Shown in pieces: positions 8,885-19,364 of a stretch of 49,962 nt of DNA. The notes under the pieces were generated by a model, which was not told the DNA's origin, did no database searches, and saw nothing but the letters and a program-made list of their open reading frames with translations. Numbering within the stretch: the stretch's first letter is position 1; each line of letters begins with the position of its first letter. The stretch lies in assembly GCA_900073065.1 (NCBI GenBank), contig FJOG01000019.1, forward strand, positions 101,918 to 151,879, written 5' to 3'. The DNA comes from Phialocephala subalpina. Its lineage: Eukaryota; Ascomycota; Leotiomycetes; Helotiales; Mollisiaceae. A program made the position numbers and the translations under genes.

Positions 8885-10828
8885 CTACCTGTTAAGGTCC
8901 TCTAGAATCATACACGCAGCCTTCTCCGCAATCGCAAAAACAGTAGCTTGCAAATGTGCACTGATTTGCAACGGCATGATACTTGCATCAACAACCCTCA
9001 GCCCTTTCACGCCATACACTCTCAATCTTTCATCCACCACCCCTGTTTTCATGCCACCCTTGCCGCCCATCGCACATGTCCCGACTGGATGCCAATCCGT
9101 GATCGTGGTCTCTAGTATCCAGTCTTTCAATTTGTCATCTGATAACGAAGGGGCAGGGAAGGCTCGAGAACGGATGATGTTGGATAGTGGCTTCGTGGAA
9201 CAGATTTTCTCTGCGAAGCGTTGACAGTGGGTCATGATCTCAAAGTCGATGTGTCCAGTTCTACCTGTGTAATACTGTGGGTCGATGGCTAGATTGTGTG
9301 GCGATGTTGACCCAGTCTCAGGTGGTTGGATATGAATGCTGCCCTTTGAGAAAGGATACTGGAGGATTTGAAGCATGGTGCCGTACTTCCTCCCGTCGGA
9401 CGGATCTGGCTGGAAGGACGTACTCCAGTTGCCGAGGTCGAAAATGTATTCTATCTGCCCCAGATTCTGAGGATGAGAAAGTCTACGAAGGCGAATGCTG
9501 TCTGCTTCTGAAAAGGTGTCGATGGTAGAAGCTGCCTGAGAAGTTATCGGCGAAAGTATCTCAGGAGTCACGAAGTGGGTGAATGGGACGTAGCATATGG
9601 AGCATGGGAGTATTGTCAGTGACCCCGATTTTGAGCTCGAATATCCGTTGAGCGCAGAGGCTGCAAGTTCGGGGTCGGTATTCGGATCATCTGGGTTCTG
9701 CAAAGTTGGGTCCACCTCAAATATCATCGCTGTCACTACACATAGGTCAGATCTGTCTCCTTCTTGCCTCATACTTTAAACTCACTGATGTGATCCTGAA
9801 GGTTCTCTCCGACATTTGGATTGTCCACCTTCACAAGGACCCCAGCTCGTTCAAGCACTGCAGCCCCACCGATGCCTGAGAGTTCGAGGATTTGAGGTGA
9901 CTGTACGCTTCCAGCAGAAAGAATGATCTCTCGAGAGGCAAATACCTCAAATTCATCGCCATCATGTACAAAGTGGACGCCTTTTGCAACCCATTCTCCG
10001 TCTTCTCGATTCAACAGGACCTTCTTCACCTCAGCGCCAGTCAACAGATGGAGGTTCGACCGCGAGGCATTTGGCTGGTAGTATGCGTTGGCAGCATAGG
10101 ATCTTCCGCAAGTCTGAGGGTCAACAGAGCAAACGGTTGTCCAAACCCCAACATTGGATCCTGACAGATGGGCCTCGTTTGTTTGTACGCCAAGTGCATT
10201 TAACGTTGGATGCCACAGAGCATGCGATGCAGAGTACTCCCTCATGTACGAAGTTTGAAGTGGCCCACTGAAGCCAACCGCATCGGGGTCATAGTAGAGC
10301 TTGGCCTCCTTTTGGATATCCTCGTCGGGTGGATGAAAAGTCTCGCTCTTCTTGAAAAATGGCCTGCACCTTCCGTCTCAGCAAAGAGGCTGAGGTGGGG
10401 AGAAAACAGGCCTAGAAAGGCACCACTCACAAGAGATCATCCCAGCCCCACCCTTCATTTCCCAGCTCCTTCCACGCATCATAATCCTTCTGGGCTCCAC
10501 GATTCCAAGTCATGAAGTTCAAGGCGCTCGTCCCACCAAGAACTTTACCCCGCGGCCACGCCAATGTCCGGCCTCCCAAACCTGATTGAGGGGTCGTCTC
10601 GAATTGCCAGTCATGCTTGCCACCCAAGGTATTACCATAGTACGCCGGGATATCTATGTTCGCGTCTTCGCCGAGAGAAGCTGACCCAGCTTCCAGAACG
10701 CCAACGATGAGGTTCGGGTTCTCACTCAGTCGTGCTGCAACCACCAATCCTGCAGTGCCTCCACCGATGATGAGGAAGTCGAAAGACTTCTTGACAAAGT
10801 CCGATGCAGATATATGTGGAGTCGTCAT
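8885..10828 (-). CDS. GMC-family FAD-dependent oxidoreductase, 608 aa
   Basis: Three exons (10828-10431, 10363-9786, 9735-8885) with introns of 67 and 50 nt join to 608 residues. The N-terminal dinucleotide motif IIGGGTAG is at about 20-27. The first GMC signature WPRGKVLGGTSALNFM is at about 91-106 and the second, GSVQSPQILELSGIG, at about 284-298. The catalytic DWHPVGTCAMG is near 539-549 (His541), and SAHLQATVFAIAEKAA carries the second active-site His near 586. All family landmarks are intact. GMC enzymes oxidise alcohols, sugars, choline or aryl alcohols with FAD. The substrate cannot be told from sequence. There is no signal peptide, so an intracellular location is likely. The start is the ATG at 10828, placing the FAD motif about 20 residues in, as usual. 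The splice joins GWGWDDLL to PFFKKSETF and NLQDHI to MTAMIFEV as in family members. Confidence 0.93.
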
Positions 10829-11147
10829 GGCGGGCAATGAGTGCGAGGGAGGATGATTTCCTCAATGCAGGTTCCCACTCATCAACGTTGTCGCGATCAG
10901 ACTGTTGAATCTGGTGAAGTGGAACGGAAGCGTCTAAAATGGGATGACTCCGTTTTAGGGAAGACGGACTTGAAAGTTTAGCGATGAGTAGGGTTACCGG
11001 GTTACGAAAGAGGAAGTGGGCTTGCTCAGCCTTGCTCCTGCCGCACCTCTCGCTCCAACCCGCGATTTCACCCCCACGCCTCCATCATCGACGCGGCGCG
11101 GTCAACTCTCCTCCCCATCAAACGCCTTCTCTCTGCGCAATACGGAG

Positions 11148-11155
11148 TATATAAG
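11148..11155 (+). promoter_or_regulatory. TATA-like box before CT-rich leader
   Basis: TATATAAG followed by pyrimidine-rich DNA over the next few hundred bases. It is a plausible core promoter, but no coding sequence can be attached because of the N gap. Confidence 0.25.
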
Positions 11156-11548
11156 AAAAGTTCTTACCACAAATCAAAGTAAGCATTGACCACTCAATTT
11201 CGCGAAGTTCAGAAAGCCACTGCTTAAAGACTCCACCCCCGCACATCTTTCTCTTTTTTTCCTCTTTTCGGAAATCTTGAAGATATACGATTTTTCACTT
11301 TTAAACCTTTTTAATCACTCCAATCCCCATCGCAATTTCTTTCTTCAAACTCCACTTATTGACCTTTCTTTTTACTTTTTGAACATATACTCTTTGAGTA
11401 AAACCCCATCTCCGTTTTATACAAATGGGGCCTCGGCTACGCCATCATCACAACTGTACTTAGAACATTTGTCTTTATTAAACTAAACAAAAATATATCT
11501 CCACTCGCTTCTCATCCTCGTCTTTCCTCTCTTTCACCCTCTATCTCC

Positions 11549-11938
11549 NNNNNNNNNNNNNNNNNNNNNNNNNNNNNNNNNNNNNNNNNNNNNNNNNNNN
11601 NNNNNNNNNNNNNNNNNNNNNNNNNNNNNNNNNNNNNNNNNNNNNNNNNNNNNNNNNNNNNNNNNNNNNNNNNNNNNNNNNNNNNNNNNNNNNNNNNNNN
11701 NNNNNNNNNNNNNNNNNNNNNNNNNNNNNNNNNNNNNNNNNNNNNNNNNNNNNNNNNNNNNNNNNNNNNNNNNNNNNNNNNNNNNNNNNNNNNNNNNNNN
11801 NNNNNNNNNNNNNNNNNNNNNNNNNNNNNNNNNNNNNNNNNNNNNNNNNNNNNNNNNNNNNNNNNNNNNNNNNNNNNNNNNNNNNNNNNNNNNNNNNNNN
11901 NNNNNNNNNNNNNNNNNNNNNNNNNNNNNNNNNNNNNN
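11549..11938. other. Assembly gap (390 N)
   Basis: Unknown bases only. Its flanks are CT-rich, low-complexity DNA, which may explain the gap. Confidence 0.99.
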
Positions 11939-12035
11939 TCTCCCCAAACCTGCTTCAGCCCTAACTAAGAATACAAACCCCCACTGGGCTTTCCTTCAAC
12001 CTCTATCTTTACTTTCAATTGCGTTCCTGCCGTCT

Positions 12036-12554
12036 CTATTTTACCATGTCAGTCCCACTTTTCCTCTTCAAATCAAACGTCTTCAACTTACTGTCGCGAT
12101 ACCGCTCCCTACTATCCACAAACTTGTTAACAAATCGTGTCATGCTCCCCATGCACTCAAAAAAATCTCCGTGCTCCTCGCACAAGTTCTTCACTCCTGC
12201 TGCGTCCTCGGCCACCAGAATACACACACCACACTCCTTCCTCCCGTGCCCTGCACAATCCATCAACGTCTCCATAAGAAGTTCCACCACCTGCTCCTTC
12301 CGTCTCGTCGAGAGCAGACCACTGCGCACATGAACGCGCAACATCAAAACCAAAACGGCGTAAAACGCCTCGTCATTCCTACCAACTACTCGTTCCACCA
12401 GAGACACCAGTACCGCTCGATCAAAGTCAGCTCGACCCTCTGAAAGATCACGAACCAACTTCGTGATATCATTTAAATCAACCGAATCCCCTGCCGATAC
12501 CTCAGTCCCATCTCCAGAAAGACTCTCCAAGAGCGGAAGAGACTCTCCGAACAT
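12036..12554 (-). CDS. Hypothetical alpha-helical protein, ~172 aa
   Basis: The frame from the ATG at 12554 gives about 172 residues rich in Leu, Val, Glu and Arg. Its amphipathic helices, such as DFDRAVLVSLVERVVG and EAFYAVLVLMLRVHVRSG, suggest a small alpha-solenoid or helical bundle. There is no signal peptide, membrane helix or known motif. In this frame the sequence just before the ATG reads TTGGATTACAG, a possible splice acceptor, so an upstream exon cannot be excluded. The opposite strand is also open but reads as low-quality protein. It is divergent from the next gene, with about 74 bp between the two ATGs. Function unknown. Confidence 0.5.
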   Translation of the reverse strand: MFGESLPLLESLSGDGTEVSAGDSVDLNDITKLVRDLSEGRADFDRAVLVSLVERVVGRNDEAFYAVLVLMLRVHVRSGLLSTRRKEQVVELLMETLMDCAGHGRKECGVCILVAEDAAGVKNLCEEHGDFFECMGSMTRFVNKFVDSRERYRDSKLKTFDLKRKSGTDMVK

Positions 12555-12628
12555 CTCTCTGTAATCCAATCGACGGGGGCAACAAAGAGAAGTTTTTTGA
12601 GAACAAAAGGCCGCGACAGGTGGTGAGA

Positions 12629-13310
12629 ATGCGCAACGGAGTTGGTAGGAGAGGAATTGTCACCAAGGCGGAAAACGAGTGGGTGGATGTGGATGATGAT
12701 GATACGGAAAGCAGCAGCTTGGAGGGCAAGCTGAAGATATCTTGGGTGTTGGAGAGGGCGTTGGGGCCGATGTAAGTCCTTGTGGATTTGTTAGAAGGAG
12801 AGTTTGTTGACTTGATGTAGAGTTGAGGAGCTGTCAAGGACGGCGCCGGAGAGGAGTGCGAAGAGAAATCTTCGGTGGTACGAGAGTACAGAGGCGCGAG
12901 AGGCGGTGTTTGGTTTGGCGTTGGAGGAGCTGGAAGTAGAGCGACGGGAGATACCTTGTATAGGAGATTTAGAGCCGTTGAGAGTGCGAGAGGACTGGGC
13001 TCGGGAGATAAGACGGAAGGAAGAAGGCAAGTCGACTTGGCTGTTGGGGCTGGCGAGAGTCGAGAGGGCGATGGGATGTCAGGAGAATGGTGGAAGTATG
13101 TGGGAGAGGAGTTTAACGACGTGGAAGAATTTAAGTAGGCAGCAGAAGTTGGAAGTTCTGGTGGATAATAGGGCAGCGTGTGCGTTTGTACAAGCTCGAC
13201 AGGCGCTGTTCATGTATGTTTGGCCATGTGTACAAGTGTCGGATGTGGACGTGTACGGAAGGTATATGGGAGATCCGGAGTGTTGGATACGTGAGAATTT
13301 TAAGAATTGA
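12629..13310 (+). CDS. Hypothetical two-exon protein, ~210 aa
   Basis: Exon 1 (12629-12772) ends in ...ERALGP with a GTAAGT donor. Exon 2 starts after TTGATGTAG at about 12821 and continues to a TGA at 13308-13310. The splice joins the reading frame (ALGP-I-VEELS). An acidic VDVDDDDTESSS stretch at about 19-30 is followed by a charged, Trp-containing helical region (WLLGLARVERAMG, WKNLSRQQKLEVLVDN). The frame is open upstream of the ATG, so the true start may be earlier. No domain is recognised. Coding-like composition and a clean splice support a real gene. It shares a very short divergent region with the minus-strand gene ending at 12554. Confidence 0.55.
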
Positions 13311-14293
13311 ATCTCGGGAGAGTCGATAAGTAGTTATGTTGATTTTAACTTTTTGGGTTTAGAAAAAGTGAGATCTGAAAAGGTTCAAAGGAGAAAAAGT
13401 ATAGCTTTAGTATAAGTTCAAATAAAGTAAATTGTAATCAGATGCAGTTATGTAATTTGCGGAGCAAGGGGCCCCACGGAGGCGGAGGCGGAGTTGGGGA
13501 TTTATAAAAGTGTCAAAAAGTAAAAAGAGATAATAAAAATATATTTTGAAATACGAGAGTTAAGTACGAGGGTACTAAATAATTGCAAGTCACGAGATGC
13601 GACAGCGGAGTGAAAAGTGACCAGGGAGGGACGAGTCACCAATAAAACACGATCTTCACCATTTACCTTATGATTCCCTGGTTAATGGTGAAAGTTAAAG
13701 ACGAAGTCTACAATTAGAGAGCGGATAGCTCTACCCCCTAGGGCCTTGGCCAATACCTAAGGATTACCAGACCCCGCTTTGATAGATTCACACCCCTTTT
13801 TGTATGAGGGGGTGTCCCTAGTATTCTGCATCAAATGGTGCAGTAGTTAAAAGTAGGTCACTTTGATAAAGGCACGGACCTCGTGACTTCCCTTCAATTG
13901 CCCCCTTGCGAGTGGACTCGGTTAAATTAGGTTGGAAGTAGAAATGTGTTCGACAGATCTGTTTGACAGAATTCGCTTATTCTTAGCGCCCCCTTAGTGC
14001 GAAGGCTGGATAAGTAAGAACATCAAATGAGTTGGGGAACTCTTTTTCTTTTTGTCCCAAAAGATCTGTAAATTTGCCCTCGTGCGGAAGAAGTTACGGT
14101 GGTTGTTCGGTAGAAGGTAAGTTGACTGTTGTATGAAGGAGCATGACTGATGTAATTCAGGGATTACTTGAAAGCGACGGGAAGGCCTCGCTTCAAGCGG
14201 CATAGATATAACGAACCCAGCGCTCGACCAACTCTCTCCGAGCTCTAGACGACAACTACAAGACCTCGGCACCTTGTACGTTCATCCTCCAGC
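13311..14293. other. Intergenic with two small hairpins
   Basis: No gene supported. A hairpin with 13-14 bp arms (CTTCACCATTtACC against GGTTAATGGTGAAAG) lies at 13654-13694. A second (ACACCCC against GGGGGTGT) lies near 13790-13815. They could be remnants of a small inverted-repeat element. I found no tRNA-like fold with proper A and B boxes. Confidence 0.45.
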
Positions 14294-14794
14294 ATGGCCG
14301 CAATGGATTATGAAGGCGACACCGTCATGAGCGACTATCCTCCCGAACCTGACCTCCCAGAACCTCGAACACAGTCCTCTCTTGCAGACTTCACTATGAC
14401 CTTTGGCAAGTTTAAAGGCGAAAGGATCTGCGAACTCCCGTCCTGGTATCTGCATTGGCTGCGCAATATATTGGACCCCTCACCAGCCTTCGCCGCTGCT
14501 CTCACATACGCTCTGGCTGCATCAAGTTTCTCGGAGATGGAGATCGACTGGTACCCGCCTTCTGTTTCTGCTGCACCCGACAAATTCCATCAGTGGAAGA
14601 AGCTGAACAAAGAGAGGATGCCGAAGAGCATGGACACGGCCTTGTGGATGACTAGCCACGATGTAAAGGAATACTTCTACTTGAACGACGCGATTCTTCG
14701 GGTTCAGATGGTGCCAAGGCTGCCAAATGACGAGTCTTCAACTATCCCAAGATATGCGCTGTACCACTTTGGCACTTGGTGCAAGTGTATATAA
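14294..14794 (+). CDS. DUF3820-like small protein, probably frameshifted near its end
   Basis: The frame from ATG 14294 encodes 166 residues. Residues about 34-60 carry MTFGKFKGERICELPSWYLHWL, the FGKxKGxxIxxLPxxYLxWL motif of the DUF3820/exonuclease-X C-terminal type module found in short prokaryotic and fungal proteins. Its molecular role is not established in fungi. The frame stops just after HFGTWCKCI. A different frame from about 14775 to 14892 reads as good protein (YITKGEADFAFRTYMSERL). The near-duplicated CACTTTGG/CACTTGG at 14765-14779 would give exactly this shift if one copy were an 8-bp insertion. The gene therefore may be a recent pseudogene, a natural short form, or affected by a sequencing error. 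Confidence 0.6.
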   Translation: MAAMDYEGDTVMSDYPPEPDLPEPRTQSSLADFTMTFGKFKGERICELPSWYLHWLRNILDPSPAFAAALTYALAASSFSEMEIDWYPPSVSAAPDKFHQWKKLNKERMPKSMDTALWMTSHDVKEYFYLNDAILRVQMVPRLPNDESSTIPRYALYHFGTWCKCI

Positions 14795-14892
14795 CGAAGG
14801 GGGAGGCGGATTTTGCGTTCAGGACATATATGAGCGAAAGGCTTCGAGGAGAAGGGTTGCCGAGAAAGGAGGCGGGATCTAGGCTTTATTGA

Positions 14893-15613
14893 GCATTATT
14901 TGAATTCGAAAACGTCGACGATGGATTGACCTGTCGTTACTGCACTATATTGGGAGTCTGCGAGATAGCAATTTCATTGGCAAAGAAGGATAACTATCTC
15001 GCTCTCGTTGATAGATACACCTCACTTCACTTGAACTCTATATCTTGTCTCAGCATACAAAGAGAATGAAAACCAATACTTCTATGTTAAAAACATCGAT
15101 CCTTGTTTGACCAGATAACTGTCGTCAAAAACGTTAGGAGGTTGTAGTCGCTCTCCACGTTACCCTCACACTGTCATTGGTAGGGGACAAATCATTCCCA
15201 ATCCCAAAGAGGTTTAGACTACAAGAACAACAAACGTCCCTGCAAAGCGAAAGTCCCTGTCCACCCAAATGTCATCCCTGTAATTTCCTAGCCATACTAG
15301 CTAACAAACCGCCGGATCGCGTATGCAGGAGCAGGCCTAAAATGCAACAGAGCCATTCCCGGACAATATCTGCGGCCCGTCGTGCAGCAGCATACCTCTA
15401 TTCACAGACCTGGACTCGTCTAATGTGGATCCATGGCTTCTACCCTGCTAAAAAAAGGTTCGGTATCGAATGGGTGAGTGAGATAAAGATTCTGTCTCTG
15501 CCCACTTGCAAGTCTCACTCCGTCTCTATTATTTCTCACCGTTCATTCTTTATCATGCCTTTGTAACAACTGGATGAAGCTTTGAGTGGGATTTGGAACT
15601 CCTTTCATTCTCC
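14893..15613. other. Intergenic, no gene supported
   Basis: Flank between the DUF3820-like gene and the permease pseudogene. An open frame at 15177-15566 has no ATG start or domain. CT-rich DNA near 15500-15560 may be the former permease promoter. Confidence 0.45.
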
Positions 15614-17008
15614 ATGATGGCAATGGCTTCCACACGCGACATCGAGAAGCCCCCGGACGCTGTCAACGTCGTTGGTGACACCTCATCCGGGGATGATGTC
15701 CTGCAGGAACCACACTCGACTACCCTTCATGTCCCGTCATATCTCCAGAGATTTAATGCTCGCATCGAAGGACTGTCCGGATTCGAAGCTCGTGGCATCA
15801 CTCGAGTTCTGCCAGAAGAACGCCAACAACCCTCACTAGCAAGTGATGTGCAAGTTTCAATCTTGTGGTTCAGCACCAATGTCTCGGTTAACAATCTAGC
15901 GGTTGGCCTGTTTGGACCTTTGGTCTTCGATCTGGGATTTTTAGATAGTGCCATGTGTGCCACCTTTGGGGGACTTCTTGGGAGCATGTCTACAAGTTAT
16001 ATGAGCATATGGGGTCCTTTGAGTGGGAACAGAACTATGGTATGGTAGCTTTCTTGAAGCTATTACGCAAGTCCGTTATCAAACAGTACGAGGAGTTGAT
16101 GTAGTTGTCTAGGTCGTTCTCCGATATTTCATGGGTTACTGGCCCTCGAAGATCCCATGCTTTTTAAATATTGTTTTGATGGTTGGCTACTGCACAATAG
16201 ATGGCACAATCGGAGGTCAGATGCTGTCAGCAGTGAGCGGTGGAAGTATGTCCATCGTGGTAGGCATCATTGTGGTTTTTATCGTCATTTTGGTTGTTGC
16301 TGTGTTTAGCATGGCGCTTTTCACCACTATGAGAGGTGAGTCCTCAGCATCCTCAGCTTTTGGTCTACTAATATGGCATAAGATACGCATGGATCCCACA
16401 AGTCCTCGTACTGTTCATTCTTATCGGCTCAGTAAGACCATATTTCAACTCGTCACTACAATCCATCGGCGATGCTCGTACAGTTGCGGCTAATCGACTG
16501 TCATTTTCTCACTTTGCCTATATGTGCCCAACTCCTGGGCAGCGGCTGCATCTGACTACTATGTCTATTATCCAGAGAAATCTTCAAAACTCAAGATCTA
16601 CCTCGCTGGGTATGGTCCTGCATCGTAGTCCCGGTCGAATTGGTATGCGCTCTGGCAGGGCGAGATCACCTGTTCCTCGTGTTCCAGAATTTCTTGGCGC
16701 TAATGGGCTATTGGGTTGAGATCATGATTTGCACCGTGCTTCAGGAGCATCTCCTTTTCTGTCGAACACTGGGCTTTGATTGGACGAGATGGGAGGACAA
16801 GAAGTATCTTCAGTTTGGGATTGCACCCCTGATATCGTCCCTACTGGGCTGGCTTGGTGCCGTACTTGGAATGTATTAGGTGTGGTATGTGGGAAATCTC
16901 GCAAAGCTGGCAGGTGAGTGTGATATTGGTGTCTGGGTTGGTTGCGGCTTCGCTCTGATCTCCTACCCGCCGTTGAGATGGTTGGAGTTGAAGAAGTTTG
17001 GCAGGTGA
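15614..17008 (+). pseudogene. NCS1 purine-cytosine permease pseudogene
   Basis: The ATG at 15614 opens a typical Fcy2-type N-terminus: a cytosolic leader, RFNARIEGLSGFEARGI, LWFSTNVSVNNLAVGL, and GPLSGNRTM followed by an intron (16040-16112, 73 nt) and VVLRYFMGYW. A second intron (16336-16382) precedes YAWIPQVLVLFIL. Family members are about 500-530 residues long with 12 membrane helices and import purines and cytosine with protons. This copy is broken in several ways. A one-base loss in a T run near 16317-16321 shifts the frame before HHYERYAW. A second shift is near 16510-16530, before VPNSWAAAASDYY. Roughly 100 codons, covering central helices, are missing where KLKI joins LPRWVWS near 16600. 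A TAG at 16877-16879 stands where GMYQVWYVG is expected (CAG to TAG). The C-terminal PPLRWLELKKFGR is still readable, so the loss is fairly recent. Confidence 0.88.
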
Positions 17009-17443
17009 GAATGTATCGACGAGAAGCAAACCTGTCTTTGACATAAAGTGGTCGAAGTGCTGTGGTAGTTCCAGTCGACTCCATGGAGAAACCCCGCGCT
17101 GAAAAGAGGATCGTGGCTGAAAGGAAGATCAACGAGCTTAGCAGGGGTAGCCGGTGTTCCGGTCCCTAAAAGACTAGCCCCTGAGCCGCCATGCCCTAAG
17201 GGTCACTGAAGCGACTCTAAGCGAGCCCCTTAACTCTTACATGCAGCCAGCCTTCTTCCTACTCTCAGAAGACGCTCAGGGATAGTGTAGATCTCCGAGA
17301 TCCTTCTCGCTAAAAGACACGAAAATGCAGGTCCCACGTCCAAGAAAAGGTCCGAAGCAAAAGTATGTTGAAGGTTCGAAATTCTTCCTGTGGCGCGGTA
17401 GGATAAAGGTCCACATAGTTTTGTAAACCTCCTCTCTGCAATC
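17009..17443. other. Short intergenic region
   Basis: No gene is seen between the two pseudogenes. Short minus-strand frames (17230-17533) have no domain. The 100 bp before 17444 presumably held the promoter of the mannosidase gene. Confidence 0.45.
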
Positions 17444-19364
17444 ATGAAGTTTGTACTTCTTACTACCTATTGGGCTATCTTCATAACCTATGCAGCACCG
17501 ACGGATACAGGTTGCAAGCAGATCCAATATCAATTTCCAAAAGGATCAGGAAATGCAGAGCGAGCAGAAGCAGTTGCTGATGCTTACCGAAGAGTTTACA
17601 GCGACTATGCAGGACATTGTTTTGGAAAGGACAGATTGCAACCCATCTCGGGGACTTGTGACTAGAATTCTCTCTGGGGTTATGGTGGAACCATCATCAA
17701 TGGCTTGAACACAGCAATCATCATGAATTTGACAGATATCGTGGAAAGAAATTTGAAAAACACTGCTAGTGTTGACTTTTCGGAGCCAAAACCATTAGCA
17801 GACACTCCCAGTTTGGTTGAACTTTTCGACGCAAACATCAGGATCATTGCGGGATATGTGTGCTTCTGAATCATTCGTTGACCTTAATCTGGCACAATGA
17901 CAGCTTATTGGGTGCATACGATCTTCTCACAAGCGGGATGTTCTACAATGACTACCGCAAAGACCAGATTCACGCATTGCTAGCCGGAGCTAAGCTCTAG
18001 CTACAATCTTGAAGCCATGTCTCGATACCCCGAGCGGTGTTCCTGCCCAATACACAAATGTCACCAGCAAGCAGCCCGCAGACGGGTTTCCCTACACGTC
18101 GCCTAATCAAGCCCCATTCGACGGCCAATCTCATCGATCATTGAACACTGCTGTCGTTGGCACCTTGGTATTGGAGTATTATCGTCTGTCGGACTTGACC
18201 GGAGACACTTTGTTCAAAAAGTTGGTAGGTCCTAAGTGATTACAACGTTGTTGGATGGTTGGGATTCTGATGAGCTTCAGGCGGACAAAGCAGAACAGCA
18301 CTTGATTCATCCCAATCCAGCACCAAAATATCCTGGATTGGTTGGTGGTCAAGTTGTGTCAACACTGGCGAATTGCTCGATTACAACCTTGGGTGGCGGA
18401 GTGGGGTAGACAGCTTCTTAGAGGTGAGTCAAGTTGACAAAAAACCGTGGAGAATTTGGAATCTAACGCAAGCAGTATCTTATCAAAACGCATATTTATG
18501 GCCCACGAGAAGATAATAATGCGGAATATGCAAAGTTCCGGACCGTAGCAGCAGACTCAAGCGCGGAGCGCATCGCAGTATCGCCATACGACTTCCCTAA
18601 CCTCAAGTTCTTGAGCAACATGGATACCCTGGGAAACCTAAAATATAGCATGGACGACTACGTAGGTTGCCAGGTTCATTCCAAAGAAAACACGCTGATG
18701 AGAGAAAGGCATGCTTTGCAGGTGGGAGCTTCTTTGCATGGTGGTGCTTATTTGTGCAGACTAGATTTGAAAGATCTAGGAGTGGTGCTTACGGACTCAT
18801 ATCATCAAGCATACAACACTACTGTTACTGGACTTGGCCCACGAGTAAGGATCTTCACCCCCTATTTGCGAATCCTTTACGCTAACAGCATGCCCAGCCA
18901 TGGGAGTCCAACATGGCCGGCAACCCAGCAGACGACAACAACACAGAGATCCGTGCCTACGCTGCCAAGAATGGCTACTTCATTCCTCCAGAGTCGTTCG
19001 CGAACATCTAGTTCTCATTCCCAGAGACGTTGAAAGTATCTTCTACGCTTGGCGCATCACTGGCGAAGAGAGATGGTAAGAGTACAACTGGGAAATCTCA
19101 ACGCCCTCAATCAACTCGTACCGAGACTATTCCATATTGGGAGATCACCGATGTGAATGCTCCGTACAGTGGTGGCTCGTGGAACTCTCTTTCAACGTCA
19201 GTGCAACATCCCGAGGACCACCGTGAATCATTTTGCTGATTTCCTGGCATAGATACTTCTTCACGAAAACACTCAAGTATCTGTACTTGTCATTTACTGA
19301 CCCTGAGGTGGTCAGCTTGGATAGGTTCCAGTTCAATACTGAGTGCCATCCCTTCCTTGTTTAA
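17444..19364 (+). pseudogene. GH47 class I alpha-1,2-mannosidase pseudogene
   Basis: The ATG at 17444 begins a signal-peptide-like leader (MKFVLLTTYWAIFITYAAP) and the GH47 start QIQYQFPKGSG. Family blocks follow in order but in changing frames: GYGGTIINGLNTAIIM, ANIRIIAG, LLGAYDLLTSGM, LKPCLDTPSGVP, NTAVVGTLVLEYYRLSDLTGD, NPAPKYPGLVGGQV, LGWRSGVDSFLEYLIKTHIYG, ACFAGGS, DSYHQAYNTTVTGLGP, AAKNGYFIPPES, SIFYAWRITGEERW and the terminal FNTECHPF. Functional members (about 500 residues) trim mannose from N-glycans in the secretory pathway or outside the cell, using Ca2+. Lesions include a TAG at 17663-17665, frameshifts near 17998, 18365, 18740 and 19010, and a TAA at about 19078 replacing Gln in RWQEYNWE. 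Several former introns with intact GT...AG ends remain (for example after FKKL near 18220). The gene is dead but recognisable along its whole length. Confidence 0.87.

Larger units (their letters stand above)
10829..12035. other. Intergenic region interrupted by an assembly gap
   Basis: About 1.2 kb between the GMC gene and the next coding region. It holds a TATA-like TATATAAG near 11148-11155, long CT-rich leader-like DNA (11220-11260 and 11500-11548), then 390 unknown bases, then more CT-rich sequence. A plus-strand gene may start here and have its coding part hidden in the gap. Confidence 0.5.

Noticed and set aside
13654..13815. tRNA or small RNA gene near two hairpins
   Set aside because: No A-box/B-box arrangement or cloverleaf; stems are simple and short.
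15177..15566. 129-codon plus frame upstream of the permease
   Set aside because: No ATG start, no domain, low-quality composition.
15614..19364. Attributing all frameshifts to sequencing error
   Set aside because: A large internal deletion and several nonsense codons occur alongside the indels, and neighbouring long genes are free of errors.
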